Origin: Alnus glutinosa
Taxonomy: Eukaryota > Streptophyta > Magnoliopsida > Fagales > Betulaceae
Direction of reading: 5' to 3'
Assembly (NCBI RefSeq): GCF_958979055.1
Contig: NC_084886.1
Location: 932,501-996,500, forward strand
Length of the DNA stretch: 64,000 bases
A program made the translations under genes and the position numbers. Positions 1-12,268 of the stretch are shown here, piece by piece. The notes beneath the pieces are model-generated. The model did not search any database, was not told where the DNA came from, and was given only the letters and a program-made list of their open reading frames with translations. How positions within the stretch are numbered: the stretch's first letter is position 1; each line of letters starts with the position of its first letter.

Positions 1-260
1 TTCTTGAGCGGATTCACTATTTGAGATTCTTGCAAATTCAGACGGTGAAAGCGCTTGACATAGAGCATCGATGGCTTTATCATTAAAAAGTCGTGCGTTT
101 TTCTTAGTGACTAGTTTGGGAGTTGCATCTGTTGGTTTAATCCAACCAGTTTCAACAGTATTCTAACAGTCAATGGATTTTAAAAATAACCTCATACGAG
201 TTTTCCAATAGCCATAGTTCATACCATCAAAGGCAAGAATAATATTAAGATTTTGAAACA
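1..260 (-). pseudogene. Copia-type retrotransposon Gag N-terminus, broken
   Basis: Read on the minus strand from an ATG at 260, the sequence encodes a Gag-like start with the words LAFDGMNYGYWKTRMRLF and KNARLFNDKAIDALCQAL. This matches the usual N-terminal region of plant Copia Gag polyproteins (Gag_pre/UBN2 type). An in-frame TAG falls after SIDC, where a Trp codon is normal, so the copy is not functional. The rest of gag and all of pol would lie to the left, outside the window. The primer-binding site and LTR lie immediately upstream on the same strand, which confirms the orientation. Confidence 0.85.
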
Positions 261-328
261 TTTAGATAAAACTAGAAGTCAATAGGAAAGATAACACTTA
301 AGAATTGAATCTAAATCGTGTGTACTAA

Positions 329-340
329 GCTCTGATACCA
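329..340 (-). other. Retrotransposon primer-binding site (initiator tRNA-Met)
   Basis: The minus strand reads TGGTATCAGAGC, the standard plant Copia/Gypsy primer-binding site complementary to the 3' end of initiator tRNA-Met. It sits two bases after a CA dinucleotide (344-343) that would end the LTR, and about 70 bp before the gag ATG. Confidence 0.9.
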
Positions 341-342
341 AT

Positions 343-1465
343 TGAAAATTAAAGATGACTTCTAATTTATCAAGTGTGTGCAATAGTGTGTAACAAAATA
401 TCACAATGCGGAAATAAAAAAGACAGATATTTTGTTGACGAAGTAGAAACTCAATTAAGAGAAAAATCACTTCGTGGCAACCAAACCTAGGATATCCACT
501 ATTCAGAAGACAGAGCTAATTACAAAGCAGTAGCAATCATAGACCCTTATGCAGTGGTCGTACCTTGAACTCTGACGTGTAACCCAACAATAACGCCTCA
601 CAACCAAGTCACCTACTTGAAAGGGTCTTCAATAGAATCATTTATCTTAAGGCCAACCCCTAAGATAGACTTCAGTTTAGCACAACAACAGCACTTGGCA
701 ATGGCTTGAGAGTGAACGGATCAGCACAATAACTTTTAAAATAAACTCTTTAAGCACTACCTGAATTCTTACAAATTACATGCCTACAGGTTTCTATTTA
801 CATGCCATAGAAACCTAAATCACGTCTGATACGGTTTTGCTAGGCGACGTCCGGGTGGTAGCTGAGGGCGTCTGGATGGACAACTATGCGATCGGTTTTC
901 CAAATTCGCTTGAAATTATTTCCTGAATAGAGCCGCGTTCAGATGATGTTGCCCTAGAGTCCTAATGGTTGTACTTCAGCTGCACACAATTTCCATATTA
1001 AAGCTTGAGCGTCTGGACCATGAAGACAGACGTCCGGACGGGTGAACTTGTGTGACATGCTATTTTCATATTAAGGCTTGCGCGTCCGGACCATGGAGAC
1101 TAAAATCCGGACGATTAATCTTTGTATGCATGACTTGCCTTATCAAGGATAGCGTCCAGATGGGAACATACATCGTCCAAACGGTTGTAGTTGTCTTCAC
1201 ATATCTGTGTTTTGGAAAGAAATCTTTTGACTTGTCAAACACTAAAAGGCGTTCAGCCGTGTTGCTGAGACGTCCGGATAGATGCAACCTGGAGCAGTTC
1301 GAAACTTCTCGACACAGAGGAAGGTCCAAACGGAAGGTTTTTGTCGTCCAGATAGATGATGCTTTTACAGTTGAGCGTCCGGACGGAATATCACGTCGTC
1401 CGGACGGATGCAAAGGATCCAATTCTTCTGACTTGGAATTTGAGCAAAATCTTCTAGAAACATAA
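343..1465 (-). repeat. Copia LTR with many CGTCCGGACG-like palindromes (far end approximate)
   Basis: The region upstream of the primer-binding site must be the 5' LTR of the minus-strand Copia element. Its inner end (CA at 344-343) is well placed. Its outer end, drawn here at about 1465, is uncertain because the second LTR is outside the window. Between 840 and 1410 it holds about thirteen copies, exact or degenerate, of the palindromic motif CGTCCGGACG (for example near 1031, 1082, 1269, 1378 and 1397). Some sit in an imperfect tandem unit of roughly 70-75 bp around 1000-1120. Open frames here on both strands are by-products of the palindromes. Confidence 0.65.
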
Positions 1466-1499
1466 CTCTGATAGGAAGACTTTGAAATTAACTGAATCC

Positions 1500-2042
1500 T
1501 TGATAAAAAAAAAAAAAAACATTATTACATAAAAGTGATTTTATCCGATAGAATGCAGCAAATCACAAACTAACGGAGGGGAAGGTGGTGAGGTGGCCAC
1601 TATCCAACAAAAGAGGGGATGACCACCCTCTATGAATGGGTCAATTGTCCTACCCCTACTCTATCCATAAGTAAAGAGCATGACTCGCAACTCATGTACG
1701 CTGCCGATAGGTGGGATAACCTATTCATTTGCAAAAGGGGCAAGTGTACGGTTACCCACCTGCCAAGTAAGGAGGGGAGGGGGGGTTTCCCCTCGACCTA
1801 TTAGCTGAGGGTGTGGGTTGGGACCCACCCATGCTCTCACTAGCAAGGAAACATGAGTGGGTCACAACCCGTATCCTTCGCTAACAGGTGAAGAGATAGT
1901 GGCCTGGCAACCCCACTCTCCTCCTTTGTTGGTGGGTGCAGCGACTGATCTACACATGTCATCAGTGGGTGTGGTTGAATGGTCACCTCATGACCCCTGC
2001 TAGTGTGAGGGAAGTGGTTTCCGGTTCTTTTCTTTCTTTCTT

Positions 2043-2088
<46 letters not shown>

Positions 2089-2095
2089 TGTCAAG
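1500..2095. repeat. Unclassified GC-richer repeat between an A-run and a 43-T run
   Basis: A poly-A run at about 1506-1519 and a pure T run at 2045-2087 border about 500 bp that are richer in G and C than the surroundings. The stretch has GGTGGCCACTATCC-like and GATAGTGGCC-like words in inverted orientation (about 1592 and 1898). It looks transposon-derived, but I cannot name the class or find a duplicated target site. Confidence 0.4.
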
Positions 2096-2126
2096 TGATA
2101 TTGCAGTATTGTACAAGTAGAACTAT

Positions 2127-2402
2127 TTTTTTCTTTTTCTTTTTTTTATCAGGGCATCCTGCCTATAGTCGAACAGTACCTCGGACTAGTTCACGACTGG
2201 GCAATTACTAAGCGTAGAGGCCTAACCAGGATCCGCAGACTAATCCCTAGCCACATCCCAAACTCTACTTTAAGAATAAAGCCTTGAAACGTGGGTTACG
2301 CTAGGATGGCTGGCTCCAAAGGGGATGTAACTCAAGACCTCAAGGGATCGATAATATCGTTTGAAGCCGCAAGCCTTAACCACTAGGCCACCCCCTTGAA
2401 GT
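2127..2402 (-). mobile_element. tRNA-derived SINE with 15-bp target-site duplication
   Basis: On the minus strand the element starts with TGGCCTAGTGGTTAAGGC, a clear RNA polymerase III box A (TRGYNNARNGG). A weaker box-B-like stretch (GAGTTACATCC) follows, and the element ends in an A-rich tail (the T-rich stretch at 2127-2149 on the plus strand). It is flanked by tacaagtagaactat (2112-2126) and tacaagtagagctat (2403-2417), a 15-bp duplication with one mismatch. Structure, tail and duplication length all fit a retroposed SINE. Confidence 0.85.
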
Positions 2403-2417
2403 TACAAGTAGAGCTAT

Positions 2418-3193
2418 CTTATGGGTCAAACGTGGTCTTACGCCAATAGGACACAATTTTTAGTAAAAACTCTTAAAGGCGTGTGTAGAGGAGGAGTAAT
2501 ATCCTAATTACGAAGCATACTTTTGCAAAGCATATATACTTTGCTGAGTGAATGCCTAATCACTTTTGTTTCTTTGTTTTTTAAGGTACCGCATGTCCAT
2601 TAAATTAGGTGTCTCTAATCACTTTTAAACCCCATTTAATGAAATTGTATTTGCTCAGGAAAAAGAACAAAGCCAATTTAATGAAGCTGAAACTTGATCG
2701 CAAGCCTCTTCTCTAACACACTTAAGTTAAAGACTACCAATTATGATGGTCGCAATGGATTTGTGCAGATATAAGCGAGAGTGAATGATGAGTTTGATAA
2801 GTTGGGGAAGAAGAGTTGAGGGTACAGAGTAATTGACATGTTTTGTTGGAAGAAAAGCTAAATAAATTAAGGAGCTATAGATCGAATAAACACATGACTA
2901 GACGTGTTTACTCTCAAAATTTTGGAATACGTCCCACTCTCCTAGTCCTAGCAGATAATGCATGTACACTCTTTTCTTCTTTTTATCCTTCCTCATGCAT
3001 GTTTGATCAAAACAAAAGTGAAAGTGGAAAATTTTGAAAAAAGGAATAAATTAGAAAACATGTTTTGGCACCATACGGCATACAATTACCCTCCCCCCCA
3101 TCTCTCTCACTCATTGGGATGAAAAGGCTAAAAGAAACATCAGATTCCAACATTTCTCCTTCCTCATGGTGCCCCTTTCGTAGTACACTGGCA
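2418..3193. other. Intergenic; probable 3' flank of the PBS1 gene
   Basis: No coding potential is visible. The part next to 3193 must include the 3' untranslated region of the minus-strand PBS1 gene. Nothing else is recognised. Confidence 0.5.
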
Positions 3194-6100
3194 CTACCCA
3201 TTATTACCATCAAAACTGCCTTGTGCACCTTGTCGTCTTTTCTCTCGCCAATTCTCTCCCCACATCTTCGCCTCAGCAACGGCTCGTTCTCTATCTAAAT
3301 CCCTGTTTAACATCCTTGCAGTTTCTTTCGGTGAGTCATCTTTCTCGGACCCTTCGAAGTCCCACCGGCGACCGGATCCTCCACCTTCCTCATTCTTTAA
3401 TATCCTTCCAATTCTCTCTTCTCTGCTTCTTCTTTCATCCTTCTCACCAGAACCTCTGTGGCCATGCCCAGGTGTATTAGGGTCATATGCCTGGTTTGCC
3501 AGATAGGAGAGGGCAGTGACAACATCCCCGATGAGAGGACGAGTGGCAGCCTGCTCTTGGATGCACATGGATGCCACAGCTAGAGCCTGGTAGAGCCCTC
3601 GCATTGGATACCGCCCTTGCAGCAGTGGATCTGCCAATTTTGAAAATTTTCTACGGTCATTGAACAATGGACGTGCCTGCATGCACATAAAAACACCCAT
3701 CATCATTCTATTATCACATAATATGCTGAAAATTTTCTACGGTCATTGAACAATTCATGGAGATTACCCATGTGACAAGATTCTGTTCCCCATGGGGTCG
3801 GCTGCCATCAATGGCCTTACGTCCAGTAATCAGCTCTAAAAAGACCACCCCAAAGCTGTAAACGTCAGACTTCACTGTCAATTGTCCGGTCATGGCATAC
3901 TCAGGAGCACAGTATCCGTAAGTGCCCATTACCCTGGTGGAAACATGTGACTTGTCCCCAACGGGACCAAGCTTTGCAAGCCCAAAATCAGAAAGCCTTG
4001 GTTGATATCCTTCATCCAATAATATGTTGGATGACTTGAAATCCCTATAAATAACAGGAGGATTTGCTTTGTCATGCAGATACTCCAAACCTTTAGCTGC
4101 ACCAGCAGCTATTTTCATCCTCATGTTCCAATCTAGTGGTTCCTTATCAGGTGGAACATCTGCAGAAAGATCAAGGTCAATATACCATTGGCGAAAAATC
4201 ACTAAAATTTGCAACATGGTTTACTTTTTTACTAATTAGTGTAATTGATCAATAATAAAAAAAAGCAAAATACATTCAGTCACTTATGCCCCCCCAGCTA
4301 TATGATTTCCCTTTTGCTTTTTATTTTAATATTTAAACGGTAAACAAAAAAAAAAAAGAGGAAAGAAAGAAAGAAAAGAAAAGAAAGAAAGAAAGAAGGA
4401 AAAGTTCAACAAGATGAAACAGCTGAAAATCGTGCATCAGTCTGCAACAACTTCATCCAAACTCATCAAACAGAATTCATGCTAGCACTTAATATATATG
4501 ATTATGTATATGACTTCCAATTTGGCAATCCGGCATTAATAAGACAAATCGTGCCATGCCATAACAAAAACCATGAGATGGTTATCCTTTTATTACATCA
4601 TACATTTCCTTAAAATGCTACAATTGCCTGCATGCACAGCAATCAAATTCCATACCAAACGGTGCAACTTCAATGAATAAAAAATGGGATTGAAGAATTT
4701 CATGAATATGAGAATATCAACAGCTGAGACATGTCGGGCACATGGACATCAGCATTAATGTCCTTGATAGAAAATCACATTGCAATCTTAAGTGATTGAG
4801 CCATATCATACAGTTTACCAGAGCTTCAAATATCCAAATTACAGATTATTTAATAGAGGAGACAAATGTGGTATTTGTATGGACTATAAAGACTACACAA
4901 AAAGCCCAAAGACGAATATTTTTAGCTTTTCTTAGGACCTACATTAAACCAATATTGTTACTATGATCTGCCAACATCTAATGGAGCAATGCCTTAGAAG
5001 ATAGTCCTTATCTCAGGGATGACCAATCATTAAGCCAAGATCTCAACAGCAATTAAAGCCATCCCAGTAGCCGAGAATTATAAACCATCTTTTGACATAT
5101 ATAACAATAGATATTAATTAAGCATAACATAAGGAATTCAAAAGTGAAGCACAGATCTTAAAGTCTAGGAAATGAGAAGACAAAACATGCCATATAGTGT
5201 ATCAAAAAAATTGAAGATTCATTGACAGCACAAGGAGTTTAGAGAAGAGAAAATGAGGGCGGGGAAGTTAAAGCAGAAAATAAGCACACATAAAAAGCCA
5301 TTGGCTTTCCCCAAATGAAAAATCGTAGGACATACACCAAACAAGTAGTGACCATTGAAAAAGAATCCTAAACTAGATTTATACCAAATTCTATTTCAGC
5401 ACAAAAGAAGCCATAACAGGGGAAAGAAAATAAGTATATCACATCTATGCACTGACATTGGTTTTTGATTGAACCATCTCAACTAGTGCTACTCAAAAGG
5501 ATTTCCAAGAATCCTATCCCTTCTGATCTTATTTCTGTCTTTTCTCCCATTATCATCAGTGCAGAAACATATCTACTAACTGTTCTATGCCATAGTTCAG
5601 TATTTGTACTCTTCCTGTTGTTGAAAGATCTCCACATGATATAATTTAAGTCATGATTTCTCAATATCAATATCCTTCACTGAATAGAATTGGCGTGGCC
5701 AGGACACACAATTTGGTTAAAAGAAAAAAAAAAGAGTAGATTTTATTTTTCTAAAGTAACTCAGCAATAATTAGTTGCACGGAATTATAAACCAAACAAG
5801 TGAGAGAGGACAAAACTTCTACTATTAGAAACAAAACAATATGCAACAAGATGTTACCATGAAGGTGATCTTCTAGAGAACCGAACGGCATAAATTCATA
5901 AACAAGAAGCCGCTGGTCCCCATCAGCACAATAGCCAATCAGATTCACTAGGTTAGGGTGGTGTAGAAGGCTAAGCATAAGAACCTCCACCAGAAACTCG
6001 CGGTTACCCTGAAGACCATTTCTATCCAATTGTTTAACAGCAACAACCTGCAAAGACAAGAAACTAATTTGAGGAAAAAGATACACAAAAACCGTTTTCT

Positions 6101-8120
6101 CCATTCATTAACATCCTAGACATGTAAGTTTGACTTGCAATTCCTCACATTTAAGGAAAGTAGGCAACATCAGAAAGAAATAAGAAGCCGCTAGAATGGG
6201 GGCCTGTTATTAGGATCTCAGTGTTTCTATCACAACACTATTATAATCTTAGCCTAATATATCTGACCATTGATTTGACTCCTTTGAGAGAGACTCCAAG
6301 ATTTTCTTTCAATTTTTGCAATTTACATAAATAGCTAATCCTATCATTTATTACAAATTTTGATTGAAGCAATGACGGAAATAATCAATTAAAATTATAA
6401 CCTCTGTTACATATCTTTACATTTTCCTTTTTAGATGTATATAGAAAAGCAACATACAAAGCGATTAATATGCTTGACCACTATGAACTTCAGGACAAAC
6501 TCAACAGGGAAGCCACTTAACTTTTAAAGCCATTATGAAGTTAAAGTTAAATGTTTGCAGAAAAAAGTAAACGCATACACAGTTTGTGACCTAAATTGAC
6601 CACTGCTTCTATTTTCTCATGAAAGGTGATTACATCAATTACTAATAGCAGCCCCAAAAATGGATACATGTGACATAAATATGGCCTTACAGTATTTATT
6701 CCTGGCCATTTTTCACTTTGCCAAACATTTTGATTTTTTTTTTTTTTTTTTTTTTGGGGGGGGGGGGGGGGGGTGGTTGGCGGCGGTAAGTGGGGGAGGA
6801 TGGGCATCATAGATGAGTTGTTAAGATGGAGAAATTTGCCTCCCAAGTCCAACAATTTATAGCTTCTAACTTCAGAATCCTGAACAAGCAATCCGAAGAT
6901 AGGGTACAGTAATCAAGGAGGGTAGGATGTAATTAGAGTTTAACAAACATGCTTACGTCACCTTCAGTTAAAAATCTAGCATATTTTAAAGCATAGTTAA
7001 TGTTTATGTCGCCCATTTTTATGTTGGCAGAACAAAATGTTTATAACAATGTTTATCCATGATAATTATATCATCCAATTGAGATTTATGACAAAACCAA
7101 GCATCAATAAAGAAATTTACCTGACCAGTGCTCTCAAGCCGGCCCTTATATACACGTCCAAACCCCCCTTCCCCTAAGAAAGACTCTGGCCTGAAATTCT
7201 TTGTTGCGGCTGCGAGCTCACGAAAAGTGAACGTTTGAGCAGCAATATTTCCACCAGGCCCATCCTTGGGACCCGGTAATTCCTTTTTGTACACTACATT
7301 GCTTCTTGATCTGAGTCTGTCAGCTCCTACAAATTCCATTATAACAAAGAAATGCAGATCCATAAGTATCACGCAATTCCCACCTAGACACTCAGAGGCC
7401 AAGCTGTGTAAGACCTAAACTCAGTACAGATTGCAAAGACAACAAAATCCCATCACGAAGGCAAAATGAAGGGAACTACAGTAAGCTATAATCCAAATCA
7501 GTATGCAGTCACTATGATCAACTTCGACTGCAAAACTTCGTGAATAACAGTTCTACTAAATTCAGCTCTCTTGTATAATTAAATCAATTTACAGGCATCT
7601 TCCAGTATTAGTCGTACACTAATTTGAAGCCAAACCTTCAACAACACCAATAACCATTTAGATCGAACAAAGCAATCAATCAAATTCATCATGAGATCTC
7701 AATTTTCAAAACAAAAAGATATTAACTGTATCAAAATCTGGTGGGGTCTACTTAAAACAGCCCAGAAATTTGAGTTTCATAATCCTCATCAAAATAATTA
7801 ATCATGTAATGATACACAAAACCAAATATAAGAACCAAGCATCATGAACATGTTCTTTACAAACATAAATAAATCAGAAACATCCCAGATCAGATCAAGC
7901 AATAACATGGCAAAAGATACATATACATAAAGATCATATCAACAAAAACTATAAATAACAGGAGGAGGAAGAAGAAGAAGAAGAAGAAGAAGAACTAACC
8001 AGAAGTCAATCCGGAAATGTTAGAGGAGATCGTGGGCTGGCCTTGCTTTCGATCGTTGCTTTCTTTCGCGGGATTCAGCTTCTCATCCTCCTTCGAATCA
8101 AAACACGAAAAGCAACCCAT
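3194..8120 (-). CDS. PBS1: Serine/threonine kinase PBS1 (receptor-like cytoplasmic kinase VII), 463 aa, 5 exons
   Basis: Exons on the minus strand: 8120-8000, 7326-7121, 6047-5858, 4159-3768, 3676-3194; all splice sites are GT-AG and phases match. The N-terminus MGCFSCFDS carries Gly2 for myristoylation plus Cys3/Cys6 for palmitoylation, so the protein should sit at the plasma membrane. Visible kinase motifs are [11 protein letters not shown] (exon 2), VAVK Lys114, YRDFKSSN (Asp212), SDFG (Asp230) and [18 protein letters not shown] at 240-248 is the known cleavage site of the bacterial protease AvrPphB, which cuts Arabidopsis PBS1 after GDK. The residues after GRKAID are GSRPH, where Arabidopsis has SEMPH. 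The C-terminal tail ([18 protein letters not shown]) and the length also match PBS1 (about 456 aa in Arabidopsis) rather than PBL27. Role by family: pattern-triggered immune signalling and bait guarded by an NLR receptor. No defect is seen. Confidence 0.94.
3641..3754. repeat. 28-bp direct repeat shared by PBS1 exon 5 and intron 4
   Basis: Positions 3641-3668 (coding, exon 5) and 3727-3754 (inside the 91-bp intron 4) are identical over 28 bases and lie 86 bp apart. The intron copy lies 13-40 bp inside the intron from its donor, so nearly a third of this small intron is duplicated exon sequence. Confidence 0.9.
6734..6773. repeat. Homopolymer junction T22-G18 in PBS1 intron 2
   Basis: A run of 22 T is followed directly by 18 G on the plus strand. 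It lies inside intron 2 of PBS1. Lengths are likely to vary between individuals or to carry sequencing error. Confidence 0.9.
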
Positions 8121-9320
8121 TTCCCCAAATCAAATAGAAAAGCGTTTTTTTCTCTCCAAAACAAAAAATAACACCAGATGTATCCAAACTCAATCTACCG
8201 GTTCATATTCCAATCCAATTATCCCCCAAATCCCCATCACAACACGTCCAAAATTCTGGGCCTCTCTCGCTCTCTCCGATCAGCTTGGGAACGACGACGA
8301 TAGATTGGCAGAAAAAGAAGACGTCCAAAGAGAAAAGACAAAGCGAGCGAATCCAAGTTTCATGAAAAACCACCAACAACGATAACAAAGAGAAACAGAG
8401 AGCCAAAAAGAAATAATTGCAAATTAAACAGAGACTGCAAGGAGCCGGCTTTGTCTTCCGCTTCGTTTTACATTTGCTGTGACATTACACGCACACCTTA
8501 TATCAATCTCTCTGTCCCTCTGTGACCTCAGTTTCCCACTATCTATCAGTTTGACCGAAAATGAATACGGAATTTCTGTGCGCGTGTTTCTCTCTCTAAA
8601 GATTTTTTTTTGCTCTCGGTAAAAATAGAGTTAAATAATAAATATAGTAATAGTGCCTCGAGGCAAGAAGTAATTAATTGTCTTAATTAATAATTGTATA
8701 TTATTATAAAAAAAAAATTAATAATTACATATGAATAATATTTCTTGCATGACTCTTGCACAATTCTTACAAATTAAATGTCTTAAAAAGATTTATATAA
8801 AGTTCGAAACTAAATCTACACTGTTAAAAATTTTCCAACCACTATAACTAACAAGTTGAGTATTTACGGATATGGTAGTTTATTGTTTTTATTGCGACAC
8901 AAATTAACATTGTAATAAGTGGCCGTACATGTAGACGTGTCCTATGGCGGGACTTTAATTCAACTGTAAACCACTTTTATTTATAAAATTTAATTAAGCT
9001 TTGAATTAATTTCGAATTATATACAGTCTCTCTAATTTTGTGTTTATGATTAATCTGATTTTGTATTTCCTCAAATATTTCTTTAAATATCACAAAATTT
9101 AAGATTTATTTAATTGTTTTCCTACAAGTTCCTCCCTTTAATTAAGTTTTGACTTCATGACCTAGTAATACTTCTTCTCCTTTGTAATAATGGGGTTTGG
9201 AATTACATGTGGTTTACCCAAGAAAGAAAAAAAAAAAAAAATTGGGCTGCTTTTTTAGTATACGTGGCACGATCCTAAGTACATATGTTGTTCAATAGTT
9301 CTTACTAAACACAAAAGTTT
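8121..9320. other. PBS1 5' leader/promoter side and AT-rich spacer
   Basis: The 300-400 bp upstream of the PBS1 start hold CT/GA-rich sequence (for example ctctctctaaag near 8590), typical of plant core promoters and leaders. The rest is AT-rich, with no gene recognised. A 67-aa minus-strand frame at 8203-8406 lies in the leader and has no family resemblance. Confidence 0.4.
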
Positions 9321-9329
9321 TTATGACTA

Positions 9330-9610
9330 CTAAACGCATAATTATTATTATCGTTGAAACGCACCATTTTTGTTACGGCTGAATATATATACAGTTACTA
9401 AAACAATTGAATGCACAATTCTTATTACTGTTGAATGCGCAACTTTTATTACTGCTATTGTTAGGCAAACAACTATTATTCTTACTGAATGCTCAATTAC
9501 TATTACTGTTGATACGACATTGTTCTTACTTTTGAACTCCAAACATATACTTACTGTCACAAGTAAAACTGGTAATTATCATTGCCATTGAATATATACT
9601 TATCAGTACT
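9330..9610. repeat. Degenerate minisatellite-like array
   Basis: Words close to TTATTACTGTTGAATGC recur with a spacing of roughly 25-60 bp (about 9341, 9411, 9427, 9479, 9499, 9572). The units are too diverged to set a firm consensus. Open frames on both strands here follow from the repeat. Confidence 0.4.
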
Positions 9611-12256
9611 AATAAAATTATAATTATTTTTGCCATTGAAATTGTGTCTGGATTAATATTTGAAGGGATCTCCCGTTACGTTGTATTCTTTTTGTTACCC
9701 TCTTTTCCCTTTTCCCTCCTCCCTCGATTGAATATATAAATAAAAAAAATATGATTAATGTTATTTTTGCAATTAAACATAATGATTATTGATTGCACTC
9801 TATTGTGTGTTGTCTTGTTTTGTGGGACTTTCGACTTAAATCTTTTGCACGCCTCCAATGTCTTGGTAGCTGCTAGCTGTCTTCATTGGCATAAGTTCCA
9901 AGCTTGGCTCCATTGATAACAAACTCGGACTCAAATGTAGTTTTCCATTCAATTTTTGACACACGAAAAAAAAAAAAAAAAGTGCCCTAACAACTATCAA
10001 TTGTTATGTTTTTTTTATTTTTTCGTCCTTTTTAGTCTACCATGCCTTTTTTATTGCTACTTAAACATATAACATTAATATGTTGCAAATGCAGTTGAGT
10101 CAAGTTGCTACTTATTAGGTTGAAGAGAGGTTGTGTCACATGAGGAGTGGCATTTATTGGATTAGAAATGGACTCGCCAAGTCCATTTACTTTGCATCTA
10201 CTCTCCCTCCTTGGGTCTTTGGAATCTAGAAAGATTATCCTATTTTATATGATTAGAATTGACTGCAATTCATTAGTTGAAATATTACATATGGTTTAGA
10301 CAGTTTTGAGCCGATGTACCGCACATTTGCCCTATTTATCGAGATTATTTGAATTGACTATAATTCGATCAACAAATTGCATTCAATACTCGTATTGTTT
10401 TATAAAGATCAAGATCTCTTAAAATTTTCTAACCGAATTAGAAACAATTCTACGTAAAAACAAAAGAGGCAAATGCAAGTGCAATTTGGGCATAGAAAAT
10501 TAGAAATGGAAAAGGCGAACCTATATCCCTACCCAAATATGAGGAATCCTTATCCATTTTATAAAACAAGGCATTAGTGGCAGCACTAGGGTAGGGTGGT
10601 AGTTGATTGACAAATTTACCCAACTTAATTGCAATTATGCGGAAACCACAAAAACTCAAGACTTAATTGATTTTTAATATGACTAATTTACTAACCATTG
10701 ATCCATTAGAAAGCCGTACGATCATGTTAGCATAAAAGATCAAGAAGAACGCACTGGGAAGTTGGAACCCTTTTCACCTCCTCCACGGCTGACTACCACT
10801 AATTAGCCTGTCCCTTTCAGACTGGTGGAATATTAGATTCCATTCCCACTAATCAAAGTGGACTAATTTAGCTCAAACTAGTTATGAATTATGATGGGGT
10901 AATTTTAAATCCAACTAAAAAATAATAATAATAATTTATTTTCAGGAAAAAAATAAATAAATAAATAAAGAAGCCCTTCACCAACAAAATTGTACGTTTT
11001 TGTTTTTTTTGGTAAGTTTTATGTGTGTATCATAATTTAATAGTTGATCAAAGTTTTAGAAGCTCCACATTACCAGACTAATAATGAAGTGAAAGAAAAC
11101 AAAGTGGTGGCCACTGGTAGCAGCCCAAATGTTACGCAATAAAGGGCGGAAAAACGAAAAATAAATAGACAGTGCTGTAATATTTCATTGCGCAAACTAA
11201 ACACGCTTATCATAAACAACTTTTAACAGCGTATAAAAAAAAATAACATATAACTCGGTTTGTAGAAACTAGAAAATATAAGTTGTTGACATAATTATTG
11301 AAAATTAATTTTATTTAGTAGATTCGTGCACAGCTGTTATAGTCTGACAGTAAAAATCAGTCATAGGATTAGCAATGATTTTTTTTTTCTTCTATAAATA
11401 CTGATTTTTTAAAAATTAATTTTTAATACCATATCATCCAATTGTTTAGAAGTTTATTAAATAAGAGAAATATTAAATGTACTTACATTTTTTTTTTTCA
11501 AATGAAATCTTACTAACTGATGTAGAATTTATTTATCGGAGATAACATATCTCTTCGCAGAATATGCATGTCATATGATGCGTTTTTGTTTGTTTAGGGA
11601 TGGAATATTGAGATAAGCTCGGCTTCTCTTCTATCATGAGAATTTTATTTATTTATTTATTTTTTTTTTTTTTAAAGATGCTTCTATCATGGATTAGAAT
11701 TTGAAAAACATCTTTTAAGTGGCATACAATTGTTTTTTTTTTTTTCTTAAATAATTACTGCGAAATGATTCTCTCGTACTCGTCCGGTAACAATATATAC
11801 AACTCACAAGAAAATGTAAATCTTGTAATTTACTGAATTGGAAGTCATTGAAAATGCCACACGTTTTCAATCCGTTCAAACTTTTGGACTGTTTGAGATT
11901 TGAAACGAGGCGTGGCAAGGTAAACGTGCCACCGACAATTAATATTCATAAAGCAAACACGCAGTGGGGGAGTACTTCATGGTTCTTCAACCTTGATTAT
12001 ATTAAGTTATTCCCAATATTTATCACCCTACAAGAAGCTTCAATTGTCGTTCTCAATCACAAAAAGAATAACTTTTTTAAACCTTTTTTTGTTATATTAC
12101 GCGACACTGAGGGTTGGAGCCATTACCCAATATTCCTGCATCAAGGCTTTACAAACAAGTAATACTTAAGCACCACATATAATTATTTATAAATTAAAGT
12201 TGATGACAAGATTTAGTAGTAGTTAAATTGATTTTTTTTTTTTTTTAACAAATGTT
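9611..12256. other. AT-rich intergenic DNA without recognised gene
   Basis: Many short A/T runs are present and no frame longer than about 105 codons. The 104-aa frame at 11848-12162 has no recognisable motif, no good start context and no neighbouring exon, so I do not call it a gene. Confidence 0.5.
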
Positions 12257-12268
12257 AATGCAATAGTT

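Noticed and set aside
1052-1465. 137-codon plus-strand and 118-codon minus-strand frames
   Set aside because: They lie in the Copia LTR and reflect the repeated CGTCCGGACG motif; no protein family is recognised.
7019-7402. Reading PBS1 exon 2 as a separate 127-aa protein
   Set aside because: Its ends run into introns; a clear AG acceptor at 7327 and GT donor at 7120 join it in phase to the other exons.
9370-9591. Paired open frames on both strands with Thr/Ile/Val-rich peptides
   Set aside because: They arise from the degenerate TTATTACTGTTGAATGC repeats.
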